From Marispirochaeta aestuarii (GTDB lineage Bacteria > Spirochaetota > Spirochaetia > JC444 > Marispirochaetaceae): a DNA stretch of 64,000 nucleotides. The translations under genes and the position numbers were made by a program. The stretch is taken from assembly GCF_002087085.1 (NCBI RefSeq), contig NZ_MWQY01000010.1, forward strand, positions 62,001 to 126,000, read 5' to 3'. The notes under the pieces were generated by a model, which was not told where the DNA came from, made no database searches, and saw nothing but the letters and a program-made list of their open reading frames with translations. This document shows positions 54,030 through 62,955 of this stretch, in pieces. Numbering within the stretch: position 1 is the stretch's first letter; the number at the start of each line of letters is the position of its first letter.

Positions 54030-54857
54030 ATGTTTATTCCCGACTGGAACTGGACCGACGCCGAGGATATTCCGGCGGAGGGCTGGACAATGATTGTCAG
54101 CAAGCGAAACTTCTGTTACAACGCCAAGGACGATTCCGCAGCCTCCCTGGCCGGAGGGACGCCCCTGGTGCCCCTGGACGATCTGCCTTCAAGCTACCTC
54201 GCTGCAGGAATGATACGCCTGGGAATCTACCGCGAACGGCCCCTGTTCATCATGGATCGGGAGACTCCTCCGGACAGCCTGCTCTCAATACCCTTTCGAC
54301 CGGTTCTGGGGCATCTGAATCCTGATCTTCTGCGGGCCGCCATGCTGGGATACCATCTTGTACAATGGATTGCGAACTCACGCTTCTGCGGACGCTGCGG
54401 AAAGGAAAACACCTTTCATCACCGGGAAAAGGCCCGGGTTTGTCCGGACTGCGGCCTGGTAACCTTTCCACGGATCTCCCCGGCGGTGATAACCGCGGTC
54501 CAAAAGGAGGACAGGATCCTTCTTGCCCATAACAAGAATTTTGCAGCCCCGGTCTACAGCCTGATAGCCGGCTTTGTAGAGCCCGGAGAAAGTCTGGAAG
54601 AGGCGGTGGCACGGGAGATATCCGAAGAAGTGGGAATCCAGGTTACGAATATCTCCTACGTCTCGTCTCAGCCCTGGCCCTTTCCCGACTCCCTGATGCT
54701 GGGCTTCACCGCGGAATGGAGCTCCGGGGAACTCAGCCCGGACGGAATCGAGATAACAGATGCCGGCTGGTTCAACCGCGACGATCACCCTCAGCTTCCC
54801 CTGAAAGGGAGTATTGCCCTGGCCATTATCGAGAAAATCTTCGCCGGCCTCTGCTGA
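54030..54857 (+). CDS. nudC: NAD(+) diphosphatase / Nudix decapping enzyme NudC
   Basis: The 275-residue protein has a four-Cys zinc ribbon (CGRCGKE and CPDCG), the Nudix box GFVEPGESLEEAVAREISEEVGI, and the NudC-specific SQPWPFPDSLMLGF. It hydrolyses NAD(H) and removes NAD caps from RNA. AAGGAG precedes the ATG. It is probably in one transcript with glk. Confidence 0.95.
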   Translation: MFIPDWNWTDAEDIPAEGWTMIVSKRNFCYNAKDDSAASLAGGTPLVPLDDLPSSYLAAGMIRLGIYRERPLFIMDRETPPDSLLSIPFRPVLGHLNPDLLRAAMLGYHLVQWIANSRFCGRCGKENTFHHREKARVCPDCGLVTFPRISPAVITAVQKEDRILLAHNKNFAAPVYSLIAGFVEPGESLEEAVAREISEEVGIQVTNISYVSSQPWPFPDSLMLGFTAEWSSGELSPDGIEITDAGWFNRDDHPQLPLKGSIALAIIEKIFAGLC

Positions 54858-54910
54858 TCCGGGATGGCGGTTCTTCGTCCCCTGGTTTACAATGAGAACA
54901 GAAACAACAA

Positions 54911-54958
54911 GCCGGGGGGGCTTTGCCGACGCTGAACAAGGCAGAGCGACGCCCCGGG
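54911..54958 (+). repeat. Solitary REP-like hairpin related to the 77-bp repeat array
   Basis: CTTTGCC (54921) and GGCAGAG (54940) pair around GACGCTGAACAA, flanked by outer CCGGGG/CCCCGG arms. The minus strand of the 43031 array has the same CTTTGCC and GGCAGAG arms around GGTCCTGAACGA. About 28 of 34 core bases agree. It lies 42 bp before the uridylyltransferase start. Confidence 0.75.
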
Positions 54959-54999
54959 ACATAAGTCCGATGATAACCGAGAAAGAGGAGGAGAAGGAA

Positions 55000-56577
55000 A
55001 TGGACAAACCCGCCGTTACAGCTCTCTTGAAGAATGCCGGAATTGATGCGGAACTGACCTTTGAGATCCTGGATCGCTATAATGCCGGGGAATTTGACAA
55101 TCAACCCGCCGTGGAAATGGATGAAATTCCCGGGATCGATGGTACCAGCGTCATAGACATGCAGGATGCCCGCTGGGAGATGGACAAAAACGCAGCTGTA
55201 TCCAGACTGAAGGCCCTGGGTGTTACCAAACCCCTGAAACTCCTTGCTCAAACAGAGGGAAACAGAGCGGTATTTACCCGCAGGGGATTGACGGCCCTGG
55301 GCTATCTGCTCTACCCCAAAACGGCCTATGGGGTACTGAACGGCGGCTCTGCTACAAGTTATGTGGATGAAAAGAAAAACAGCTCATTCAATGAGAAGCT
55401 TATGGAGCTCTACCGCGAACCCTTTGAGGAGATCGCCGGTATGGCCAGGGGCCGGGCAAAGGGGATTACCCCGGCATGCATTCACCCCGATGGAAGCCCC
55501 GGACCGAGTTATATGGAACTCAAGATGCGGGGACTCCTGATCAGGGAACTGATCTACCGGGAGATCTCCGGAGACAACAGCTCCCAGGGGCCCATCATGT
55601 TCCAGATGACCAGCGTCAATAACGATGAGGAGGTGGCCGCAGCCTACCGGGAGTACCGGAACAGCCCCTTTCTCAAGGATCTCATCGAAAAGCTCGGCAC
55701 CGACATGACCCGCTGTCGCTCCGGCGCCCAGCCCATGATAGGAGCCTATACCCACTCCGATCTGGGACGGCCCAGACAGGTATTCCTCGGCAGGGACGGT
55801 AAAAGCCCCCTCCCCCTGCCCGGGGGCCACGGCCAGAACTTCGCTGTTCTTCAGGACATCTACCGGGAACTGCACGCGGAAGGACGGCTTTTCGCCTACC
55901 TGGGTAACGTGGATAACCTTGCGAATCTGCCGTATCCCGCGGGGGTAGGACTCATGGCACTGAGCGGCAGAGAAGCGGGCTTCGAATTCTCTTTCAAGAC
56001 CCCGGTGGATATCAAGGGAGGCATCCTGATCCGGGATACCCGGGGACGCCTGAACTGCGGCGACATAGGGCCGGCGATCAGCAAGGAGCAGGTGGCCCGT
56101 GCAGAGAATGCCGGGAAACCGATCCTCTTTAACTGCGCCACCGGCCTCTTCAACCTGGACTACCTGACAAGGGAACTTTCCGGGATTATCCGCAACCTGC
56201 CGACCCGTTTCTCGGACCAGGACAAGGATGCCGGCCGCTACTCCCAGGCCGAGCAGGTGACCTGGGAGGTTATCGGAATGCTGGAGGATTTCTTCATCTT
56301 CGGAGTGGACAAATACGAGCGCTTTATCGCCGCCAAGCTGCTTCTGGAGAGCTTTCTTGCCAACGGTCTCCACCTTGAACACCCGCAGTTCCCCGGCGAT
56401 CCGGATCCTGCAAAGGATCTGCAGACGGTGGGCAGAAAACTGAACCGTGGACTCGAGAAACTATTTCTTGAGGAGTACGGGCTCCGTCAGGAGGGAAAGC
56501 AGTGGATTCCCAAGAGTTTTGAGGAGCTTCAGGAAGAAGCCCGCCTCCTGGGAAGGAATCTGGGGGTAATGGAATAA
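55000..56577 (+). CDS. UDPGP-type nucleotidyltransferase, probable UTP-glucose-1-phosphate uridylyltransferase
   Basis: The ATG at 55000 follows GAGGAGAAGGAA; 525 residues. The segment [18 protein letters not shown] corresponds to the nucleotide-binding loop of UDPGP enzymes (usual form LxGGxGTR, here altered to GGSATSY). [13 protein letters not shown] gives the NxDN strand, and [17 protein letters not shown] the lysine-containing sugar-phosphate strand. It probably makes UDP-glucose or another UDP-sugar. The altered loop leaves the exact specificity open. Its stop overlaps the hisI start by one base. Confidence 0.6.
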   Translation: MDKPAVTALLKNAGIDAELTFEILDRYNAGEFDNQPAVEMDEIPGIDGTSVIDMQDARWEMDKNAAVSRLKALGVTKPLKLLAQTEGNRAVFTRRGLTALGYLLYPKTAYGVLNGGSATSYVDEKKNSSFNEKLMELYREPFEEIAGMARGRAKGITPACIHPDGSPGPSYMELKMRGLLIRELIYREISGDNSSQGPIMFQMTSVNNDEEVAAAYREYRNSPFLKDLIEKLGTDMTRCRSGAQPMIGAYTHSDLGRPRQVFLGRDGKSPLPLPGGHGQNFAVLQDIYRELHAEGRLFAYLGNVDNLANLPYPAGVGLMALSGREAGFEFSFKTPVDIKGGILIRDTRGRLNCGDIGPAISKEQVARAENAGKPILFNCATGLFNLDYLTRELSGIIRNLPTRFSDQDKDAGRYSQAEQVTWEVIGMLEDFFIFGVDKYERFIAAKLLLESFLANGLHLEHPQFPGDPDPAKDLQTVGRKLNRGLEKLFLEEYGLRQEGKQWIPKSFEELQEEARLLGRNLGVME

Positions 56578-56978
56578 TGGCGGACAGGGAAATGACCACG
56601 CACATCGATCTGGATTTCAGCAAGGGAAACGGGCTGGTAAGCGCCATAGCCCAGGATGCGAACTCAAAGGAAGTTCTGATGTGCGCCTTTATGAACAGGG
56701 AAGCCTTCGAAACCACCCTGGCAACCGGCTACGCCCATTATTACAGCCGAAGTCGGGACAGTCTCTGGAAAAAGGGGGAAAGCTCCGGTCACCTGCAGAA
56801 AATCCGGGAAATTCGCGTGGATTGCGATCAGGACTGCGTACTCATGCTGGTGGAACAGACGGGAGTTGCCTGTCATACCGGCAGGCGCAGCTGTTTTTAC
56901 CGGCGAGCAGTAAATACTGAGGAACTTGATTTCCTTGACCAGGATAAAACCCCGGGAGATACATCCGAAAAGGCTTGA
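56577..56978 (+). CDS. hisI: Phosphoribosyl-AMP cyclohydrolase HisI
   Basis: The 133-residue enzyme contains [18 protein letters not shown], the metal-binding [13 protein letters not shown], and [12 protein letters not shown], all diagnostic of HisI (third step of histidine synthesis). It lacks the HisE domain often fused to it. No other his gene is in the window, so it is separated from the main pathway genes. Translation is coupled to the upstream stop (TAATG). Confidence 0.96.
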   Translation: MADREMTTHIDLDFSKGNGLVSAIAQDANSKEVLMCAFMNREAFETTLATGYAHYYSRSRDSLWKKGESSGHLQKIREIRVDCDQDCVLMLVEQTGVACHTGRRSCFYRRAVNTEELDFLDQDKTPGDTSEKA

Positions 56979-57003
56979 AAAATACGATCTTTCCGGTTAT
57001 AGT
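56975..57003 (+). promoter_or_regulatory. Promoter of the ferredoxin gene
   Basis: TTGAAA and TATAGT are exactly 17 bp apart; the start codon of the ferredoxin lies 32 bp downstream. The -35 box overlaps the 3' end of hisI. Confidence 0.65.
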
Positions 57004-57031
57004 ATTGGTCATACCAAATCTCTGGAGGTGA

Positions 57032-57205
<174 letters not shown>

Positions 57206-57243
57206 GGTAATTGCCCTTTCGTGAATGAGGGGGAATCGGTATC

Positions 57244-57270
57244 AAAACCCGGCGGAAAGCCGGGTTTTTT
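57244..57270. terminator. Terminator between ferredoxin and racemase genes
   Basis: AACCCGGC and GCCGGGTT form a strong stem with a GGAAA loop, preceded by A and followed by six T on the plus strand. It serves the ferredoxin gene and can also act on the convergent racemase transcript. Confidence 0.9.
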
Positions 57271-57294
57271 CATGCCCTCGTCCCGGATCAGGCC

Positions 57295-57990
57295 CTAGGG
57301 GGTCACAGCCAGTGTAAAAGCCATCCCGGCATGGAGTTCCATGGTATCCAGCACGGGTACCGGCAGATCGGAATCCTGCACTACCAGGGGCAGTTCAGTG
57401 CATCCCAGAATAACCCCTTCGGCACCCCGATCGATCAGTTTCCCTGCCTCCGTAATAAGAAAATCCCGGGAGGAATCCTCGAAAATTCCGGCACAGAGCT
57501 CATCAAAGATAATGGTGTCTATCCTCGTCCTCCCTTCCTTTTCCGGGATCAGGACCTCGAGCCCGTAGTTCTTCTCCAGCTTTTCCGTATAGAAGCCCAT
57601 CTCCATGGTGAACTGCGTCCCCATCAGGGCTACACGCTTCAGCTTCCCGGCGACACAGGCTTCTCCTGCAGCATCGGCTATATGGACAAGGGGGACGCTG
57701 ATGCTTGCGGCAATATCATCCGCCAGCAGGTGCATGGTATTGGTGGCTATCAGCACCAGCTCTGCCCCTGCCCGCTCCAGGGCCCGGGCTTTATCTGTCA
57801 GAAGCTCCCGTATGGGCTCCCATTCGTTCCGGTGCATCCACTGCGCCAGGGGAGCGAAGTCCACGGAGGCAATAATGCACTCCGCCGAGTGCAGCCCTCC
57901 GAACTCCCGGGCAGCCATCTGGTTGAGTATCCGGTAATATTCCTTTGTGGACTCCCAGCTCATTCCGCCAATCAGACCAATTTGCTTCAT
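57295..57990 (-). CDS. Aspartate/glutamate racemase, YgeA-like L-specific subtype
   Basis: The 231-residue protein begins IGLIGGMSWESTKEYYRILN and carries the two catalytic positions of the Asp/Glu racemase family as Thr83 (IATNTMH) and Cys197 (GCTEL). The usual first cysteine is replaced by threonine, at the same residue numbers as in the E. coli L-Asp/Glu-specific racemase. One-sided catalysis that favours L substrates is therefore expected. The ATG has a GGAAGGA-type site upstream. Confidence 0.88.
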   Translation of the reverse strand: MKQIGLIGGMSWESTKEYYRILNQMAAREFGGLHSAECIIASVDFAPLAQWMHRNEWEPIRELLTDKARALERAGAELVLIATNTMHLLADDIAASISVPLVHIADAAGEACVAGKLKRVALMGTQFTMEMGFYTEKLEKNYGLEVLIPEKEGRTRIDTIIFDELCAGIFEDSSRDFLITEAGKLIDRGAEGVILGCTELPLVVQDSDLPVPVLDTMELHAGMAFTLAVTP

Positions 57991-58064
57991 TCCTTCCTCA
58001 CTTTCAGTCTTTTACTCAGTCTATATCAAAAAACGGGATTACGGAAAAGCACCGAAAGCCGCAT

Positions 58065-58093
58065 TTGCAGGACCCGGGCATATCTGTTATTCT
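58065..58093 (+). promoter_or_regulatory. Candidate promoter of the aldo/keto reductase gene
   Basis: TTGCAG and TATTCT are separated by 17 bp, about 38 bp before the start codon. Moderate match. Confidence 0.35.
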
Positions 58094-58130
58094 GAATATA
58101 CCATAAGATAATTCTTTACATGAGGTTAGT

Positions 58131-59273
58131 ATGAACAAAAAGATGCTCTACCGTTCCTTTCCAGGTAGAAACGAGATGTTGTCGATTCTCGGCTTCGGCT
58201 GCATGCGACTCCCCCAGACCAGCGACGATCCCCGGGACATAGATACCCCTCTGGCAACACAGATGCTCCGATCTGCCATTGACCGGGGAGTCAACTATGT
58301 CGATACCGCCTGGCCCTATCACGGGGGAGAGAGTGAGAATTTTCTGGCCGGAGCCCTGGCCGACGGATACCGGGAGAAAGTCTACCTTGCCACAAAACTT
58401 CCCAGCTGGGAGGTCAGCAGTCATGAGGATATGGACCGGCTCCTGAACAAACAGCTTGAGAAACTCAACACCGGACATATCGACTATTACCTGATCCACG
58501 CCCTGAATACCCAGCGCTGGGAAAACCTGACCAGCCTGGGCCTCTTCGATTTTATTGAGAGGGCACTTGCAGACGGCAGAATACAGCACATCGGCTTCTC
58601 CTTTCATGATGAACTGCCCCTGTTCAAGACGATCATCGACGCCTACCCCTGGGAGTTCTGCCAGATCCAGTACAACCTGCTGGATACGGATTTCCAGGCC
58701 GGTACCGAGGGACTTTCCTACGCCCATGAGAAGGGTGTGGGTATCATTGTAATGGAACCCCTGCGGGGCGGTTACTTTACCCGGAACATTCCCCCCCAGG
58801 TCTCCGCTCTCTGGAAGAGGAACGGATTTAGCCGGGATGCGGCAGACTGGGCCCTGCGCTGGGTCTGGAACGATCCGAGGGTAACGATCATTCTCAGCGG
58901 TATGAGCCTGCCGGAACAGGTCGAGCAGAACCTGATGAGTGCAGCAGCAGGGGAGCCTGATTCCCTTGGACCTGATGAGCTGGAGACGGTTATACAGGTG
59001 CGGGACTTTTACACAAGCCGCATCAAGGTGCCCTGTACATCCTGCCAGTACTGCATGCCTTGTCCCAACGGAGTCGATATTCCCAGGTCTTTCAAGTTCT
59101 ACAACGACGCCCACATGTTCAATAATCCGGAGGAGCAGCGCCTTCAGTACGGCAAGTTTCTCGCCGGGATGGGTGCCGACCAGTGCATAGCCTGCGGAGA
59201 GTGCGAACCGAAATGTCCTCAGAAAATCCCCATCATTGAAGAGCTGGAAAAGGTGGACGCCCTGCTGGGCTGA
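58131..59273 (+). CDS. Aldo/keto reductase with C-terminal iron-sulfur domain
   Basis: The 380-residue protein has an AKR barrel with catalytic Asp-Tyr-Lys-His elements (YVDTAWPYHGG, LATKLPSW, YYLIHAL) and a C-terminal ferredoxin-like region with CTSCQYCMPCPNG and CIACGECEPKCP. This arrangement is common in anaerobes; the second motif is a full 4Fe-4S site. It likely reduces carbonyl compounds using Fe-S electrons or NAD(P)H. GAGG precedes the ATG. Monocistronic. Confidence 0.9.
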   Translation: MNKKMLYRSFPGRNEMLSILGFGCMRLPQTSDDPRDIDTPLATQMLRSAIDRGVNYVDTAWPYHGGESENFLAGALADGYREKVYLATKLPSWEVSSHEDMDRLLNKQLEKLNTGHIDYYLIHALNTQRWENLTSLGLFDFIERALADGRIQHIGFSFHDELPLFKTIIDAYPWEFCQIQYNLLDTDFQAGTEGLSYAHEKGVGIIVMEPLRGGYFTRNIPPQVSALWKRNGFSRDAADWALRWVWNDPRVTIILSGMSLPEQVEQNLMSAAAGEPDSLGPDELETVIQVRDFYTSRIKVPCTSCQYCMPCPNGVDIPRSFKFYNDAHMFNNPEEQRLQYGKFLAGMGADQCIACGECEPKCPQKIPIIEELEKVDALLG

Positions 59274-59292
59274 AGATACCTCACGCTCAATA

Positions 59293-59345
59293 AAAAATGG
59301 CTGTCCGTATCCGAGGTTAACCCTCAATAATGGACAGCCATTTTT
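59293..59345. terminator. Bidirectional terminator
   Basis: AAAAATGGCTGTCC (59293-59306) and GGACAGCCATTTTT (59332-59345) are perfect 14-bp arms with a 25-nt loop. A-run and T-run flanks allow termination of both convergent genes (reductase and uxaE). Confidence 0.92.
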
Positions 59346-59361
59346 ATCGGTCTGAATATTT

Positions 59362-60606
59362 TTAGAAAAATACCCGCTTTATATGGCGTTCCAGCAGGTT
59401 TTCCCTGACCTGGTCGGCGACGACATCCTCATAGCGTTCCAGGGCGTCGGTCCAGCGGCTTCCCATCTGGGAGGCGACCTTGTATCCAACGTGCAGAAGC
59501 TGCCGCACGTGCATGTTGTAGAGCTTTTCCGACTGATCGTGGCGCAGGACCTTCGCAAAGAAGGGACCTGACCAGCCGTCCACCTCATCGGGACTGGGCA
59601 GCCTGTTCTTGTCGATGTCGATGACCGCGGCGTAGGGTGCGCAGAGCTCGTCGAACTTTTTCAGTCCCGTACGGTAGACCTCTCTGGCGATCTCGAGTCC
59701 TTCTCCGCCGGCCTCCGCCAGGCCGATAATCTCCTCCAGCCAGGTTGTTCCTGCAGTCTTCAGGTGAAGTCCCGCACCATGTTTGCGCATGGCGGCCTGC
59801 ATCCCCGGATAGATGGAAAACTTGTCGCTACCGGAATGAATGGAAAGCTTCAGGTTCTCCGGAAGGCCGAATTCCCTGACGGCGAAGGCGATTACGCAGA
59901 CATCCTCGTCAAACTCCTTGTTGAACTGCTCAACGTTGCCCACGTAGTCGACACCCTTGTTGAAACGGCCGGTAAACTTGGGGGCGATGGTCTGGGCGGG
60001 GATGCCTTCGTCGGCAATGGCAGCCAGGATGAAGAGCAGCTCATCGGGAGTCTGGGGAAGATCGGTCTCGTCCATGGAGACCTCGGGGACAAAGTTACCC
60101 TCTCCCTTCTTCTCGAGGACATGACGATAGATCTTTCCTGCTTCCTGTACAGCCAGCAGGTATTTTTCTGCGATACTCCGGAGCTTTGCCTCAGTTATCT
60201 CCAGCTTTTCATCAATTCCGGGAACATCGATACTGCCGATGTAGGAGGAGTACTTCTTTACGAAGGCTTCGATGGAGTCCTTGTCTGCAGCCTTGCCGGT
60301 AAAATCGGCAACGTCCAGGGTGTAGAAGTCCGATGCTTCGATAAAAAGATCCACGTTTCCAAGACCGATGTGGTCGGCATCCACGTAGTAGGAGTTCTTC
60401 CAGTTCAGGGCCTTGACCGCCTCATCGGCCTCTTTGCGGGCAGACATGGGATCGGTTCCGACGATGCTGTGCTCCCGGTAACTCTTGTTCCAGACAGGGA
60501 CAATATCGATCCCCATATCCTTGGCGGCAATAATCGCCTCCAGCTGAGGTCTTCCCTGATGGAAAAAGCGGTCGCCGCAGCCGAATGAATATTTCTCCAG
60601 TTTCAT
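59362..60606 (-). CDS. uxaE: Tagaturonate epimerase UxaE
   Basis: The 414-residue protein begins KLEKYSFGCGDRFFHQGRPQLEAI and contains APKFTGRFNKGVDYVGNVEQF, LSIHSGSDKFSIYP and LHLKTAGTTWLEEI, the pattern of the tagaturonate/fructuronate epimerase family first described in Thermotoga. It converts D-tagaturonate to D-fructuronate, letting galacturonate enter the glucuronate branch. AAGGAG precedes the ATG. Third enzyme of the uronate operon, 27 bp after uxaC. Confidence 0.88.
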   Translation of the reverse strand: MKLEKYSFGCGDRFFHQGRPQLEAIIAAKDMGIDIVPVWNKSYREHSIVGTDPMSARKEADEAVKALNWKNSYYVDADHIGLGNVDLFIEASDFYTLDVADFTGKAADKDSIEAFVKKYSSYIGSIDVPGIDEKLEITEAKLRSIAEKYLLAVQEAGKIYRHVLEKKGEGNFVPEVSMDETDLPQTPDELLFILAAIADEGIPAQTIAPKFTGRFNKGVDYVGNVEQFNKEFDEDVCVIAFAVREFGLPENLKLSIHSGSDKFSIYPGMQAAMRKHGAGLHLKTAGTTWLEEIIGLAEAGGEGLEIAREVYRTGLKKFDELCAPYAAVIDIDKNRLPSPDEVDGWSGPFFAKVLRHDQSEKLYNMHVRQLLHVGYKVASQMGSRWTDALERYEDVVADQVRENLLERHIKRVFF

Positions 60607-60633
60607 GTTTAATCTCCTTACACTAATCTGTGC

Positions 60634-62055
60634 TTAATCAATTTCCATCCCGAAGTAGTTCCGGGCGTTGTTGTAGCTGATATCCGCGATCATGCCTCCC
60701 AGAAGGTCCATGTCCCGAGGGGCTTCACCTTCTTCTACCCAGGTTCCGACCATGTTGCACAGGATGCGCCTGAAATAGTCGTGCCGGGGATAGGAGAGAA
60801 AACTCCGGGAGTCGGTTATCATTCCGACAAAGCGGCTCAACAGGCCGATGTTCGCCAGGGCGCTCATCTGGCTCAACATGCCCTCCTTCTGATCGTTGTA
60901 CCACCAGGCGGTACCCAGCTGGATCTTGCCGGGGGTACTTCCGTCCTGGAAACTTCCGCCGATGGAGGCCAGAAGCTCGTTATCCCGGGGATTCAGGGTG
61001 TAGAGGATGGTCTTCGGCAGCATCTCTTCCATATCCAGGGCATCGAGGAAATTGCGGAGGGGTACTGCGATCTGCCCGTCCGCCATACCGTCCAGTCCCG
61101 TATCGGGTCCCAGTTTCCTGAAAAGCCGTGTGTTGTTGTTCCGCAGACAATTCAGGTGAAGCTGCATTACCCAGCCCCGCTTCGCGTTCATCCGTCCGAA
61201 GTGGAGCATCAGGGCGGTACGGAATTTGTCCGCCTCTCCGGGGCTGACCTCTCCCCCGCTCTTCGCCTTTTTAAAGATAGCCTCCAGCTCCGCGTCGGAG
61301 GCGGGAGCATACACCGGCAGGGTCAGGGCATGGTCGGAGAGACGCCCCCCCATGGAATGGAAAAACTCGTGCCGTTTGTCCAGGGCTGAGAGCAGATCCC
61401 CGAAGGAGTCGATGCTCATGGAAGCGGCCGCCCCCAGCCTGGCAAGATATTCGATCCAGGCCTCGCCGGTATCAACCGCCATGGACTTGTCCGGCCGGAA
61501 GGCGGGGTACATCTTTGATTTGAAGCTTGCGTCCGCCGCCACAGAGGCGTGGTGCTCAAGGCTGTCCGCTGGATCATCCGTAGTACAGACCGCCTTGACG
61601 TTGAAATGTTCCATGATTCCCCGGGCCCGGAACTCATCGCCGGAGACAAGCTTTGCATTGATATCCTCGTAGATGCTTTTGGCAGTCTGAGGATTCAGCA
61701 GCTTGCCGCTGATTCCGAAGGGATCCTTCATTTCCATATGGGTCCAGTGGTACAGGGGGTTTCCGATGGTTTTGGGAACCGTCTCCGCCCAGGCGGCGAA
61801 CTTGTCCCAGTCCGAGGCGTCCCCGGTACAGTTGCGTTCAGCCACACCGTTGGCCCGCATGGCCCGCCACTTGTAATGGTCGCCGTATAGCCAGATTTCA
61901 GTCAGGTTCCTGAACTGCTTGTTCTCCGCCACCTGCACAGGGGGCAGATGGCAGTGATAATCGAATATGGGCATATCCGCCGCGTACTGGTGGTATAAAG
62001 TACGGGCCGCATCGTTCTGCAGCATGAAATCGTCATCGAGAAACTGTTTTGCCAT
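60634..62055 (-). CDS. uxaC: Uronate isomerase UxaC
   Basis: The 473-residue amidohydrolase-like enzyme has MPIFDYHCHLPP (metal His-x-His), CTTDDPADSLEHH, and IGGSFQDGSTPGKIQLGTAWWYNDQKEGM, typical of UxaC. It isomerises D-glucuronate to D-fructuronate and D-galacturonate to D-tagaturonate. AAGGAG precedes the ATG. Middle of the operon. Confidence 0.96.
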   Translation of the reverse strand: MAKQFLDDDFMLQNDAARTLYHQYAADMPIFDYHCHLPPVQVAENKQFRNLTEIWLYGDHYKWRAMRANGVAERNCTGDASDWDKFAAWAETVPKTIGNPLYHWTHMEMKDPFGISGKLLNPQTAKSIYEDINAKLVSGDEFRARGIMEHFNVKAVCTTDDPADSLEHHASVAADASFKSKMYPAFRPDKSMAVDTGEAWIEYLARLGAAASMSIDSFGDLLSALDKRHEFFHSMGGRLSDHALTLPVYAPASDAELEAIFKKAKSGGEVSPGEADKFRTALMLHFGRMNAKRGWVMQLHLNCLRNNNTRLFRKLGPDTGLDGMADGQIAVPLRNFLDALDMEEMLPKTILYTLNPRDNELLASIGGSFQDGSTPGKIQLGTAWWYNDQKEGMLSQMSALANIGLLSRFVGMITDSRSFLSYPRHDYFRRILCNMVGTWVEEGEAPRDMDLLGGMIADISYNNARNYFGMEID

Positions 62056-62078
62056 AGTATACTCCTTTTTTTACTGCC

Positions 62079-62894
62079 TCAGATATTGTGAACCAGGTAA
62101 CCGCCGTCCACCGGAATGGAAACGCCCGTTACAAAGCCGGATGCTTTTTCGCTGCACAGAAAGAGCAGAGCCCCGGCAAGCTCCTGGACCTCGCCGAAAC
62201 GGCCGAAGGGAGTATGGTCGATGATGGCCTGCCCTCTGGCGGTCAGATTTCCCGTGGCTTCGTCCATCAGGAGGGCCTTGTTCTGCTTGCCCACAAAGAA
62301 ACCCGGTGCAATGGCGTTGACCCGGATACCGTCGGGGGCGAACTCCCGGGCACCGGCCATGGTAAGGTTCAGGACCGCCATCTTGGCGGCGCCATAGGCG
62401 TGGGTTCCGGAAAGGGGAATGTAGCTGGTCATGGAAGTCAGGTTGATTATGCTCCCCTTGATCTTCTTCTCTTTCCACTTCTTTACAAAAACCTTGGTGG
62501 GAACCATAAGACCGGCTACCAGATTGAGGTGAAGGACCTCTTCGAAGGTCTTCATGTCGACGTCCACCCAGTCGGATTTTCCCCGGTTGCCTCCCGCGGC
62601 GTTAATCAGTACATCCACGGAACCGAACTGTTTCTCCGTCTCTTCATAGGCTTCAGCTACAGCTGCCTCGTCGCCCGCATCGGCCTTGACCCGCTGCAGC
62701 TGGTCCTTCAAACCCGTAGCCCTGGCAAGCTTATCCAGGTTCTCGTCGATGGAGGGATACCGGTGACCCCAGAGTGAAACATTGGCCCCCGCCTGAAGCA
62801 GGGCTTCACCCATGGCGTAGGCGATGTTTCCGCCGCCGCCGGTAATTACGGCGGTTTTTCCTTTTAAACTGAACATCTCTTCCAAATAATTCAT
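62079..62894 (-). CDS. SDR-type D-mannonate oxidoreductase (fructuronate reductase)
   Basis: The 271-residue SDR has TAVITGGGGNIAYAMGEAL, LINAAGGNRGKSDWVDVD, LTSMTSYIPLSGTHAYGAAKMAV (catalytic Ser, Tyr, Lys) and VTGVSIPVDGGYLVHNI. The length and the GGNRG segment match the SDR form of mannonate oxidoreductase that replaces UxuB in many bacteria. With uxaC and uxaE it would reduce D-fructuronate to D-mannonate. The mannonate dehydratase gene is not in this window. Confidence 0.82.
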   Translation of the reverse strand: MNYLEEMFSLKGKTAVITGGGGNIAYAMGEALLQAGANVSLWGHRYPSIDENLDKLARATGLKDQLQRVKADAGDEAAVAEAYEETEKQFGSVDVLINAAGGNRGKSDWVDVDMKTFEEVLHLNLVAGLMVPTKVFVKKWKEKKIKGSIINLTSMTSYIPLSGTHAYGAAKMAVLNLTMAGAREFAPDGIRVNAIAPGFFVGKQNKALLMDEATGNLTARGQAIIDHTPFGRFGEVQELAGALLFLCSEKASGFVTGVSIPVDGGYLVHNI

Positions 62895-62921
62895 AATCCG
62901 TTCCTTAAAGTTAATTTTATC

Positions 62922-62942
62922 CCCCGGACTTCACGTCCGGGG
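62922..62942. other. Stem-loop between the DeoR gene and the SDR gene
   Basis: CCCCGGAC and GTCCGGGG pair perfectly around TTCAC, 28 bp before the SDR start. On the minus strand it is followed by GGATAAAATT rather than a T-run, so it may be an mRNA-processing or partial attenuation structure. Confidence 0.5.
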
Positions 62943-62955
62943 TCGGTATCCGGGC

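Noticed and set aside
58116-59327. 403-codon open frame on the minus strand
   Set aside because: Antisense to the aldo/keto reductase, whose barrel and Fe-S motifs are unmistakable.
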